DNA of 64,000 bases from NCBI GenBank assembly GCA_038659295.1, contig JASNGC010000002.1, positions 186,001-250,000 of the forward strand, written 5' to 3'. The stretch comes from Enterocytospora artemiae. Taxonomy: Eukaryota > Microsporidia. Both the position numbers and the translations under genes were made by a program. Below, piece by piece: positions 19,781-28,530 of this stretch (positions are counted from its first letter, which is position 1; each line of letters starts with the position of its first letter). The notes beneath the pieces are model-generated. The model was not told the origin of the DNA, did not search any database, and worked only from the letters and a program-made list of their open reading frames with translations.

Positions 19781-20269
19781 TTAAAATTTTCTTTCCAGGA
19801 ATCTTAATGCTTTGATAGCTGGCCCATTTAGCAAGCTATCATCTGAGTATGATGCATTTTCCCATGCCTCGTTTTCGGAAACCTCATAGCCTTCTTCAAT
19901 ATCTTCATTACTAGACTCATCAATCTCGATACGCATTGAACAATCACTATGCATATCCTCATTCGAAAAGCTCCCTACAGATTGATCACAGTTTGAAGCA
20001 CTGTCAACTGAAGACCCACTATCCTCTTCATTGACAGAATCATCCTTTACTGAGGATATGGCTTCTTTTCTCTCTGTGTCTTGCACTTTGATCTCTCCAG
20101 AATATTTTTGTTTTATAAATACTCTGTGTTTTTCGTCTATTTGATTTTTTATCTTTTCAAAATCATCTGAGTATTTTATCTGTGCAACTTGAAATAACTC
20201 TTCGGCCGTTAACTTGGTAATTTCAAACTTTTCATCAAAAAATTCCTTGATAATTTCCAAATGTTTCAT
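19781..20269 (-). CDS. Acidic protein of unknown function
   Basis: 162 residues. The first 60 are helical and mixed-charge (FFDEKFEITKLTAEELFQVAQ...). The rest is Ser/Asp/Glu-rich and probably disordered, ending in a short hydrophobic-basic segment (IKALRFLERKF). I recognise no family. GGG at 20275-20277 gives the C-triplet five bases before the ATG, so it is likely a real, housekeeping-type gene. It diverges from a small membrane-protein ORF whose start is only 34 bp away. Confidence 0.55.
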   Translation of the reverse strand: MKHLEIIKEFFDEKFEITKLTAEELFQVAQIKYSDDFEKIKNQIDEKHRVFIKQKYSGEIKVQDTERKEAISSVKDDSVNEEDSGSSVDSASNCDQSVGSFSNEDMHSDCSMRIEIDESSNEDIEEGYEVSENEAWENASYSDDSLLNGPAIKALRFLERKF

Positions 20270-20303
20270 TGTAAGGGAGAAAAAATTTTGTCAAAAATAT
20301 TTA

Positions 20304-20579
20304 ATGGAAGTTATAGGAGCTTTGATAAATATTAAATATCCAAGTACTGGCAAAACCCCTTTCGATCAATATGTTGATGATATGGAGTGTATTATTAAAA
20401 TTACTGAAATATATCTTGTTTCGTCAATACTGTTGATGTTGATCCTTCTAGTTCTTACAAAATCTACTACAATGATTAAAATATCAGAGCCTGAGACTGA
20501 AATACCTACCATTCGAGATATAAACAAAGTTTGTATGAATACAGCTTCATTGAGGAACATCAAGGTTGTACTTCAATAG
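20304..20579 (+). CDS. Small single-span membrane protein, unknown
   Basis: 91 residues from the ATG at 20304; the frame is open from 20214 but that would overlap the divergent gene. One clear membrane segment (about 36-54) sits in the middle, with a hydrophilic N-terminus and a polar tail. No family is recognised. There is no C-triplet. Support comes from the membrane segment and the non-overlapping position. Confidence 0.4.
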   Translation: MEVIGALINIKYPSTGKTPFDQYVDDMECIIKITEIYLVSSILLMLILLVLTKSTTMIKISEPETEIPTIRDINKVCMNTASLRNIKVVLQ

Positions 20580-20872
20580 GTCCGTCAATACCAAGGATTT
20601 AAATATGAATAAAGTGTCTTTTAACATCAAATGCCCCTTCGCTCAATCCCATTTATGTTTTGGAATAATTGACGTCATCATGCAGAAATTAGTTGTTTAG
20701 AATTCTGTGCTACTGAAAATTTATCGAATATGTTTACATCCCTCATTCGAATGTGCATTGCTGCATATTGATTCCTGTTGTGCAAAATATAGCCAAGTAA
20801 ATTTATCAGGTAAAATGAAAAGATAAAACACTGTTTTAGATTGTGTATTTAGATTGAAAGCCAACCACTTTT

Positions 20873-22132
20873 ATGCTTTTGGAAAATATTTTAAAAACTT
20901 CATTTGCAATTGTCGATGCGGATACCAATCTGTATGTTGGCCAAAGTGGTTCAAAGCTAGGCCGTGTTTCTGATAAGCAGAAGGCCCTGGAACTAAAAGG
21001 AACATATGCAGGTGGAAGAGGTATTAATATCGGGTTAAAAACAGATTCTTCTCAGAAGCTTGTAATGAATTACGACGAATTAGCATTGGGTAAAACGTCT
21101 AGTAATGAGGATGTATACATAACACAGGTACAGAATGATGGCTTCAGCATTCGAAGTGGCTCAAAGTGTCTGACCAAATCGGAATCATTGAAGTTTGTGA
21201 ACTGCACAGGCAGTCAAGATGAAGTCTTCAAGGTGGTTGAAACACATTTTGAGGATATGGTTGGACAAACAGAGAATTTTTATGTTAAAGATCCTAAAAG
21301 TGGAAACTTTTTTGGAATGGAAACGATAAAAAAAGGGTCTGGATCATGGATTACTCTTGTCCCCAAAAGTAAGGCTATGCCTGCTATAATTAAGAAAGTG
21401 GCAAAGGCTGATGCACTTGCCATAACTACACCATCACTAAAAAACACAGTATGGGACTATGGTTACTCGATCATATACTTTAATTCGGATTTCCATGGTA
21501 AGGTAAATCAAATGTTTCATTTCAAGAACACCGGAAAAGGATATCAGATTATTACTGATGTCTACAAATGTGCATTTTATGACGAAAAAAACAAGTCCAT
21601 CAGATTTAAAGCTTGTGCTGGGGGAAGTGAGGAGTTCTTTGAAGTGTTAACTCAGGCACAGTTTGACAATACTGAGAAGGAATTCGTAGCACCACCACCT
21701 GCTGCCCCTACTCCAGCACCAGCGCCTGCAAAAGCAGATAGCTCGCCAAGCTATTTGATATTCTTGAAAAACATCGGCTCTAACAGTTATATTGGATTTA
21801 CTTCGTCAAAGGAAGGAAAGGCGGGGCCAAAGTCCGATGCATCCAAAATGTCTTTGGAAGATTACAGTAAGGGAAAGGATACATATATAATAAATTTAAT
21901 CGAGAGGGGACTAGTAATGGATTTGAGGGGAAATGGGGACCAAATCATTGGATATCCTAAGCATGGGGGAGTAAACCAACGATTCAGCCTAGAGCCTTAC
22001 AAAAATGGACAGTTTTATATAAAAAATGCAGGAAAATGTATATCAGTTATTGCCTCAACCCAGCGGCTGCAGAAATCTGAATGTAAGATTGGTGATTCTT
22101 CCCAACTATTCGAACCCGAATTGGCCAATTAA
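20873..22132 (+). CDS. Ricin-B lectin-like (beta-trefoil) protein with three units
   Basis: 419 residues made of three beta-trefoil-like units, about 1-125, 135-258 and 290-419. They are recognisable by repeating patterns such as KCLTKSESLKFVNCTG, VNQMFHFKN, KACAGGSEEFFEV, VNQRFSLEP and GKCISV...LQKSECKIGDSSQLFEPE. A Pro/Ala-rich linker (about 265-287) separates units two and three. Such lectin-like proteins recur in microsporidia, where they are proposed to be secreted and to bind host glycans. The N-terminus is only weakly signal-like, so the export route is unclear. The ATG follows a CC-containing but not CCC leader. The stop is inside AATAAA. Confidence 0.8.
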   Translation: MLLENILKTSFAIVDADTNLYVGQSGSKLGRVSDKQKALELKGTYAGGRGINIGLKTDSSQKLVMNYDELALGKTSSNEDVYITQVQNDGFSIRSGSKCLTKSESLKFVNCTGSQDEVFKVVETHFEDMVGQTENFYVKDPKSGNFFGMETIKKGSGSWITLVPKSKAMPAIIKKVAKADALAITTPSLKNTVWDYGYSIIYFNSDFHGKVNQMFHFKNTGKGYQIITDVYKCAFYDEKNKSIRFKACAGGSEEFFEVLTQAQFDNTEKEFVAPPPAAPTPAPAPAKADSSPSYLIFLKNIGSNSYIGFTSSKEGKAGPKSDASKMSLEDYSKGKDTYIINLIERGLVMDLRGNGDQIIGYPKHGGVNQRFSLEPYKNGQFYIKNAGKCISVIASTQRLQKSECKIGDSSQLFEPELAN

Positions 22133-22434
22133 TAAATTATACGAACACTGGGCTATTACAAGCAATTCTTTATTATTATAACAAATTGCTGATGGAGTTT
22201 TGAGAATAGTGTTTAATTTAACTATTATTCGTTTTTAATCACCTGAATGTTCAAAATTTATGTACTTGAGAAGTGCCGAACATCGTCTGTAACAAAACTC
22301 TAGTTTATATAGAATAAAGTCTACAGAGATGTGTACAGCCAGAAATATTTATTAGACAATTTCCAGATTTAGGTATGCACAATAACATAAATAAACTCGA
22401 TTAAAGAGGAGATTTCATTCCTATAAAAATTTAA
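22133..22434. other. Convergent intergenic region
   Basis: About 300 bp between the lectin and the BET gene, facing 3' ends. It holds AATAAA signals in both orientations and nothing else supportable. Confidence 0.45.
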
Positions 22435-23799
22435 TTAATCTGAATCACTTACTGCATCAATTATGTCTTTCTTGTCCAATCTTTGTGTAAAATCCTCAAT
22501 TTCACACAAGACATGGTCGGGTAGACAGTGCAGATTAATTTCAATTTCATCATTCCCAATATATTGAAAATTACTACAATTCCTCTGTATGATATCCACC
22601 ACTCTTTCTGATTCATCCTTTCCCATATTCAGAATGAGACGGCCTAACTCTTCCCTATCAGCAATAGTAAATACCTTCTTTCCCGTGGAGTGTGCCTTGG
22701 TCTGTTCTAGCACCGCAAGCTTGCTCTTAAACTCACTAATCTTTCTTCTTAGCTCCTCAATCTCCGACTCTAATGTTTTCCTGACTTGGGTTGTATTGGC
22801 ATGGTAAATAAAATCATCTAGAATCTTCTTGTACAACATCTCGAATTCTTCGCCCAATTTATAAACATCCGTATTCTCTGGATTAAACAACTTGCAGTTG
22901 TCAACGATAAGCTGCAAATCGGCCTCAAACTCCTGAATCGTCTTATATTCGGGAACCTTGCTCCTAATAGTGGACAAGTCCATTGGATTGTTGATGATAT
23001 CATGATAGCCAGGAACCTCTTCAGAATTTACAGGCAATAGGAATGGCCAGGTGACTTTGCGATTTCTGTTTTTTTCTAACTCGTTCAAAACCGAGGTGAT
23101 GCTGTTGGAAAGAGGAGTGTTAAGATTAACATTTGGTGGAGAATTTACGGGGCTACCCTGGTGCTTTGTTCTTTTTGGAATTGCCTGCTCCTCGAACTGT
23201 CTTTTCTGTGGTTTTTTTACAATCTCCTTCGGTAGATCCGCCCACAGATTGTCAAAGAGTTTTTCAAGCTCCTTGGCCATCAAGCTTACCGGCGAATCCT
23301 CTCCATTGTAATAGTAGCAGTTGGAAAAAATCAGTTTGACATCATGGCGAAATTCATCAGCCGAGTTGTATGAGTCACCATTCGGAACCTTGGAAACGGA
23401 GGAACGTCTGTCCAATTTGGCCCTTATTGTTGAAATATCCATTGGGTGCTTTATCTTATCATAATAGTCTGGTATACCAAAGGCCACAACATCCACAGGA
23501 TGTAAAAATGGCCCTACATTCTGATTACGCTTTAATCTAGTAATTATCGATGAACAGTACTTCAGTTGGGCCTCGAGCAGCTCTGGATCTGTATTATTGG
23601 ACTGTTTGTCCGATTTGACTGCACCCATACCATCTGTGGACACTTCATTAGTAGAAGCAGCCCTATCCGAGATTTTCCCACCCGGACCATTGTTTTTTTC
23701 ACCGGTTGAATCGACAAATTCACTCTGAGCCGTAACAGACTGGCCCTCCTTGGGTGAGATGTCTTGTGCGGGATTATCCTGTGTTTCTTGTGAAGCCAT
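22435..23799 (-). CDS. BDF1: BET-family double bromodomain protein (Bdf1-like)
   Basis: 454 residues. Bromodomain 1 spans about 75-190 with PVD...IPDYYDKIKHPMDI and the acetyl-lysine-contacting NCYYYN. Bromodomain 2 spans about 228-330 with PGYHDIINNPMDL and NCKLFN. A coiled coil follows (about 335-365). The ET domain at about 375-445 has REELGRLILNM and IEINLHCLPDHVLCEIEDF. The N-terminal 70 residues are polar and disordered. BET proteins read acetylated histone H4 and help place TFIID and the silencing machinery. GGG at 23805-23807 is the coding-strand CCC five bases before the ATG. Confidence 0.93.
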   Translation of the reverse strand: MASQETQDNPAQDISPKEGQSVTAQSEFVDSTGEKNNGPGGKISDRAASTNEVSTDGMGAVKSDKQSNNTDPELLEAQLKYCSSIITRLKRNQNVGPFLHPVDVVAFGIPDYYDKIKHPMDISTIRAKLDRRSSVSKVPNGDSYNSADEFRHDVKLIFSNCYYYNGEDSPVSLMAKELEKLFDNLWADLPKEIVKKPQKRQFEEQAIPKRTKHQGSPVNSPPNVNLNTPLSNSITSVLNELEKNRNRKVTWPFLLPVNSEEVPGYHDIINNPMDLSTIRSKVPEYKTIQEFEADLQLIVDNCKLFNPENTDVYKLGEEFEMLYKKILDDFIYHANTTQVRKTLESEIEELRRKISEFKSKLAVLEQTKAHSTGKKVFTIADREELGRLILNMGKDESERVVDIIQRNCSNFQYIGNDEIEINLHCLPDHVLCEIEDFTQRLDKKDIIDAVSDSD

Positions 23800-23961
23800 T
23801 TTGAGGGTAAAAAAGTAGGAAAACGATTACAATGAAATTTGGAGATGAATCGTGGGTGCCAAGTATTAAAACACCGACTTATGAATACATATGGCTAGAT
23901 TTCATCCTTTATAGTAAGGATCATCGAATTCTCACCAACAGGGCTGATATAAATTCTAAAT

Positions 23962-24528
23962 TTATTGACTAGTAACCTCAGGCTCTGGAACCTCTTTTCC
24001 GTATTTATTCAAATACACTATATTTTTATCTGTTTTCGACGATACTTTGATTCCGAAAAATAACTGTGATTCATCATTTTTGTCGCACTTTTTCTCGACG
24101 AGCAAATATGCATCTTTGGAGTCTATACGAGAACCGATTGCCATACATTCCTTAGACAGGACATCAACAATCTGGTAGTTTTTAGTATTGGGGATCTTAA
24201 GGAAGTTCCAGGTTGAAAGATTACTCTCCAGGCATGTACTGATCTTAGAGCTACCATTGGGAGAGCACAGGAACTGACCGGCAAGATTAATAGATGCATT
24301 GCTAATCCCGGTGCTTGTTGAGACTATTTGAGGTGGAATTACATTATATGAATTTGATGTAAAGAAATCCTTGGTAGGAATAAGATAAGGCGTGTTACCC
24401 TGCCTTGCCAATGTGTGGTTTGGAAACCTGGTACTCTTAATAAGTACCTCTCCAACGTCAATATCTAGATTTGTATTGCTGTTTGCATCCCTCTGAAGCG
24501 TCGTCAGAATATGAACTAAAAAGAGCAT
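23962..24528 (-). CDS. Predicted secreted ricin-B lectin-like protein, single unit
   Basis: 188 residues. The N-terminus (MLFLVHILTTL) could be a short signal peptide. Residues about 90-175 have the trefoil pattern: AGQFLCSPN...STCLESNLSTWNFLKI, then KECMAIGSR...VEKKCDKNDESQLFFG. This matches the third unit of the lectin at 20873 in the spacing of Cys and SQLF. It may be a secreted, glycan-binding host-interaction protein, but this is inferred. There is no C-triplet before the ATG. Confidence 0.6.
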   Translation of the reverse strand: MLFLVHILTTLQRDANSNTNLDIDVGEVLIKSTRFPNHTLARQGNTPYLIPTKDFFTSNSYNVIPPQIVSTSTGISNASINLAGQFLCSPNGSSKISTCLESNLSTWNFLKIPNTKNYQIVDVLSKECMAIGSRIDSKDAYLLVEKKCDKNDESQLFFGIKVSSKTDKNIVYLNKYGKEVPEPEVTSQ

Positions 24529-24858
24529 AGATAAATACTCCTACCGAATTAAATGTTGCTTTGTGAAACAGTTTCACATAATTTCTGTAAATAGAAATCT
24601 AGAAAATTGGCATAGTGAAACCTGGGGTGACGACTTCAAATCAATAAATTTCATGCTGATAATACACCAACTACTTTTGTATCTCTGTTGCAGGAAAGAA
24701 GAATATTTTATTAAACTTCAAATGTGGAATACAGATAATCATGAAATTGTGGTATCATCACAAACTCCAGAATATCAATATCGTGCCATTGACCTGCTTC
24801 ACTCAGCCTACAAGATACCCACAGTTTGTTCTTTTAAAATATTCAATTTTTTACCCAA
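24529..24858. other. Divergent intergenic region with a doubtful frame
   Basis: A frame runs from 24563 to 24871, but it begins with GTG. The first ATG (24653) gives 72 residues with no recognisable domain, and the frame overlaps the C-triplet and start of the next gene. Treated as non-coding. Confidence 0.4.
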
Positions 24859-25776
24859 ATGGAAAAAATAAAGGAATATGTGCATCAGCACTGCCAGAAC
24901 TTTAAATATACAATTACTCCCTCGGAAGAAGACGAAATTGCGGTTCTCTACCGAATGAACCACAAGATCTTTGATAAGAGCTCGCTGATCTTGCATATTG
25001 AAAGGTTCATTGCAAATGTACAAAATCGAGATGGAAATAAGGAAAATAAGGACTGGAGAAGAAAGCGCAGAGCCAGTGTGTGTGCTCAAAAGATCTTTGT
25101 GGACGAACTGACAGAGGAGTTAGATCTTCCTAAAGTTGAAAAAACATGCTCAACACGCTCCATCTTATTGCACGCACTGGGGACTGGCCTTACGAAGGAT
25201 ATTCTGAGCTTTTCGCAAAGAATCAACTTGGTGGATTATATGATTCCGGTCTGTGTTAGCAAAGGTACTGTTTTTCTCAGGGAGGGTGATATCTGTAGTG
25301 AAATGTACATAATTGAAGAAGGGAAGTTTGATGTGTTTGTTGGCGGCCAGCACAGATCGGAATTGACACCTGGGACAGGCTTTGGAGAAATTGCTCTGCT
25401 TCACTCTGTCCCCAGGACGGCCACAGTCATTGCTTCCGAAGACTCTAAGGTGTGGGAAGTGAAGCAAAGTATTTTTTCGGCCATTCGGATAAGAGATAGA
25501 TTGAAAAACAGAGAGTTGATAAAAAATGCACTGTTTCTTAGTGGATTGTTCTCGAGTGATTCCCAGCTTGAGTTGGCCTGCCTAAACTGCACGTGCAAGC
25601 ATATTCCTACTGGAACATGGGTGAGTGTGTACAAGGAGTTAGAAATAGCCGTTGTGCTGACCAGGGGAATGATCAAGGGAGAGTTTGATTCAAGGGTGGA
25701 TGTTGGGGATCTAATAGATGACAATTTCACGGCAATGACTGAGATGGAAATTGCAATGGTTCAACTACCGAAATGA
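24859..25776 (+). CDS. cAMP-dependent protein kinase regulatory-subunit-like protein
   Basis: 305 residues. Residues 66-74 hold the inhibitor site WRRKRRASV, the RRxS/V pattern of type II regulatory subunits that occupies the kinase active site. A first cyclic-nucleotide domain (about 125-230) contains FGEIALLHSVPRTATV near 174, with the conserved Glu and Arg that bind cAMP phosphate. The second domain is short and lacks a comparable phosphate-binding cassette, so only one nucleotide site is likely. The N-terminus has no clear dimerisation-docking motif. The protein is about 70-100 residues shorter than fungal homologues. It should restrain PKA catalytic subunit until cAMP rises. CCC is at 24854-24856. 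Confidence 0.85.
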   Translation: MEKIKEYVHQHCQNFKYTITPSEEDEIAVLYRMNHKIFDKSSLILHIERFIANVQNRDGNKENKDWRRKRRASVCAQKIFVDELTEELDLPKVEKTCSTRSILLHALGTGLTKDILSFSQRINLVDYMIPVCVSKGTVFLREGDICSEMYIIEEGKFDVFVGGQHRSELTPGTGFGEIALLHSVPRTATVIASEDSKVWEVKQSIFSAIRIRDRLKNRELIKNALFLSGLFSSDSQLELACLNCTCKHIPTGTWVSVYKELEIAVVLTRGMIKGEFDSRVDVGDLIDDNFTAMTEMEIAMVQLPK

Positions 25777-26098
25777 TCCTGGCAAATAGATCAGTTCATT
25801 ATATCGTTGAATAAAAAGACCATTTGATTGCCACTGTATTAATAATGGCTGCTGGAAGCAAAAACCGTTTTTCAGCTAGATAGTAAAATGTATTTGGGGC
25901 CACGTACATCAATGGGTTGCACCCGAGTATTAATGAGTAAATTTATTTGTATACCGGAAATCAGAAATAACCTGCTATATTCCAAATATTTTGCTCTGTT
26001 TTGTGGTGTCATAAGGAATTTACGTTTCATTAATCTCACATCTAATATCTTATGGCTGTTTTAATTTTCGGATAAATAAAAAATTTATTCGGTCCCTT
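25777..26098. other. Intergenic region
   Basis: About 320 bp between two same-strand genes. AATAAA occurs shortly after the first stop, and a CCC triplet immediately precedes the next ATG. Nothing else is supported. Confidence 0.45.
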
Positions 26099-28033
26099 AT
26101 GTGTGGAATATTTGGAATAATAACAAATGAAAATGAAGTGACCAGAAAAGAGGTCGCAGTTACCCTTATCAATGCTCTGGAATGTATGGAATATCGAGGG
26201 TATGATTCTGCGGGAATGTGTATACTGGATGGGGAACCGGATCCATTGTATATCAAGGTAAAGGGCAGGATGCATTTATTAATGGAGAAAACCTTAGAGA
26301 CCATGGGCGAACAACCTTTGAAGGGAAACAATTCAACCATGATGGGGATAGCTCATACGAGATGGGCAACTCATGGCGAGGCATCTGAGAAAAATGCCCA
26401 TCCTATCGCGAGTGATGAATCAGGAAGCTTTTTTGTGGTACACAACGGAATAGTGTCCAATTACATCACACTTAAGACTAAACTATTGGGGGAATCTTAC
26501 ATATTTGAAACAGACACAGACACAGAGGTCATCAGTAAACTAGCATTGAAATTGTACAATGAAAACTCTAATATCTCCCTGTTGGAAATTGCCAGGAAAA
26601 TTGAGGATATGTGTGAGGGTTCATATGCATTTATAATAATATCCCGGCTCTATAAAAATCAACTTGTGGCCGTCAGATCTGGTGCTCCACTGATTTTGGG
26701 TGTGAGTGAGAACTCAGACATAATTGATGGAAGGATCCCCAATCAGTCGAAAGTTTACCTAACCTCTGATGTGGTTTCTCTTCTTAACCACACAGAAAAC
26801 TTTGTCAATCTGGTTGATGGAGATATTGTGGTTATAGATGAATGTAGAGTGGAGATATTTCCAAAATCAGGGGCTGTCACATCTGATCCAAAAAGAAAGA
26901 TTTCCAAACTGGAAAATAATTTTGGTAAAGCAATTAAAGGTGAATACAGCCATTTCATGATTAAGGAGATTAATGAGCAGGTCGAGACAATAGTGAATTC
27001 AATGAGGGGAAGGGTCAACTTTGAAAAAAAGACCGTTTATTTAGAATCATTAAGCCACTGTATCAACGAGCTTATTTGTGCTGAGAGGTATTTCTTTGTT
27101 GCTTGTGGAACATCCTATAATTCGTGCCTGGCGAATAAGAAGCTATTTGAGGAAATGACTGGAAAGCCGGCTGTTATTGAAATTGCGTCGAATTTCATGG
27201 ACTGTAGCCCAAAAATTACTGCAAATGATGTGATATTTTTCATCAGCCAATCTGGAGAAACGGCAGATTTAATATCTGTTCTACATTACTGTAAGGAGTC
27301 GGGAGGTGTTTGTGTTGGGATCACCAACTGCCCATTGAGCACTATTGCGACACAAGCACATTGCAATTTGGAAATCAATGCAGGAATTGAAAAGTCTGTA
27401 GCAAGCACAAAAGCCTATACTAGCCAGTTTGTATGTATTGTACTGATCAGCCTGTACATCAGTGAAATGAAGGATAATAAGGCATCATCCTCCAGATTGT
27501 CTGAAAGGAGAGGCGAAATAATTTCTGAATTGCAAAAAATCCAGGAGAAGATTTCAATTACGCTCAAGAAATCAGTAGAAAAGTTTGTTGGGCAGCTGTA
27601 TGGGCAGGAATCAATGATACTTGTTGGTAGAGGCTACCAAGCAGCCACATGCCTTGAGGGGGCTTTGAAAATCAAGGAAATCGCATATATTCATGCGGAA
27701 GGTATCTATGCTGGAGAATTGAAGCATGGTCCACTTGCTTTAGTAACTCCAAATCTGAGTATCCTTGTAATTATTTCAAATGATGAGTTCTATGCCAAGA
27801 CTCATAGTTCCTTTGAACAGATCCATGCAAGAGGGGCAACCCCAATGGTTATTTGTAGTGAGGATATTGAGAGTCGTTATGAAAATTGTGTTGCCGTTCC
27901 AAGAACAATTGATTGTCTTCAGGCTATATTGACTGTGATTCCTTTGCAGATGATTTCCTACCAGTTAGCCATTAGAAAAGGCATTGATCCTGATTTCCCA
28001 AGAAATTTAGCGAAATCAGTGACCGTAGAATAA
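26099..28033 (+). CDS. GFA1: Glutamine--fructose-6-phosphate aminotransferase (isomerizing)
   Basis: 644 residues, full length. The N-terminal glutaminase has the nucleophile Cys2 in MCGIFGI and later HTRWATHGE and ahpi..HNGIVSNY. The two SIS sugar-isomerase domains follow (about 315-470 and 480-644) with CGTSYNS, ISQSGETADL and KEIAYIHAEG, and the C-terminus NLAKSVTVE is typical. It converts fructose-6-phosphate and glutamine to glucosamine-6-phosphate, the committed step to UDP-GlcNAc for spore-wall chitin. CCC at 26094-26096 precedes the ATG; the stop is inside AATAAATAA. Confidence 0.97.
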   Translation: MCGIFGIITNENEVTRKEVAVTLINALECMEYRGYDSAGMCILDGEPDPLYIKVKGRMHLLMEKTLETMGEQPLKGNNSTMMGIAHTRWATHGEASEKNAHPIASDESGSFFVVHNGIVSNYITLKTKLLGESYIFETDTDTEVISKLALKLYNENSNISLLEIARKIEDMCEGSYAFIIISRLYKNQLVAVRSGAPLILGVSENSDIIDGRIPNQSKVYLTSDVVSLLNHTENFVNLVDGDIVVIDECRVEIFPKSGAVTSDPKRKISKLENNFGKAIKGEYSHFMIKEINEQVETIVNSMRGRVNFEKKTVYLESLSHCINELICAERYFFVACGTSYNSCLANKKLFEEMTGKPAVIEIASNFMDCSPKITANDVIFFISQSGETADLISVLHYCKESGGVCVGITNCPLSTIATQAHCNLEINAGIEKSVASTKAYTSQFVCIVLISLYISEMKDNKASSSRLSERRGEIISELQKIQEKISITLKKSVEKFVGQLYGQESMILVGRGYQAATCLEGALKIKEIAYIHAEGIYAGELKHGPLALVTPNLSILVIISNDEFYAKTHSSFEQIHARGATPMVICSEDIESRYENCVAVPRTIDCLQAILTVIPLQMISYQLAIRKGIDPDFPRNLAKSVTVE

Positions 28034-28039
28034 ATAATT

Positions 28040-28510
28040 CTATCCACGATTTTTAATGAATCAACCCACAGGAACATTTTCCCACTGTATTTAAATGAGG
28101 ATTCGTTGGTAAGAATTCCTAAAACAATATCTCCTCAACAGGAAAAAATTCTATTGGTACGGTATTTGTAGTTGAAAGAAATTGCTACAGCAAGTTTCTT
28201 TCTGTAGAATCTAAAAGCACAACCTAAATGCTTGTAACTAACTACTCATTCAACCATTTTCTACTATGCTTTGCTTCAGTCCACAACTAATTAATTAAGC
28301 TTTTGACACAACATACTTAAACCTCAGGAAGCCCACCACAACTTTCAACCAAGTGTTCAATCCAGATGGATTAACCAGATCCTTGATGTTTCTGTGCGGG
28401 TATCATACCAAACCCACACCATTTTATGATTGTAATCCGAAATTTGAGGTTACAGATGCATCGATTCATAATATTTGTACCTGTTTGTTTGTATTCAAGG
28501 TATTTATATT
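28040..28510 (+). pseudogene. Possible degraded ricin-B lectin-like fragment
   Basis: No intact ORF, but plus-strand pieces in this 497-bp gap read like trefoil lectin sequence. Around 28150-28225 a frame gives FVVERNCYSKFLSVES. From 28299 to about 28500 another frame gives YLNLRK...FNQVFN..., then FLCGYHT...FYDCNPKFEV. The FLC-x(10-11)-C spacing and FNQVF resemble the lectins at 20873 and 23962. Stops and frame changes separate the pieces. This could be a decayed paralogue or a chance resemblance. Confidence 0.3.
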
Positions 28511-28530
28511 TTTGTGAGAAGTAAATATTG

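Noticed and set aside
22322..22340. ACAGAGATG followed by ACAGC, similar to the core of U6 snRNA
   Set aside because: The flanks do not continue with the U6 stem-loop or the conserved pairing regions, and no polymerase III terminator or upstream signal was seen, so it is probably chance.
24563..24871. 102-codon plus-strand frame between lectin and PKA-R genes
   Set aside because: Begins with GTG, has no domain, and overlaps the C-triplet and start of the PKA-R gene.
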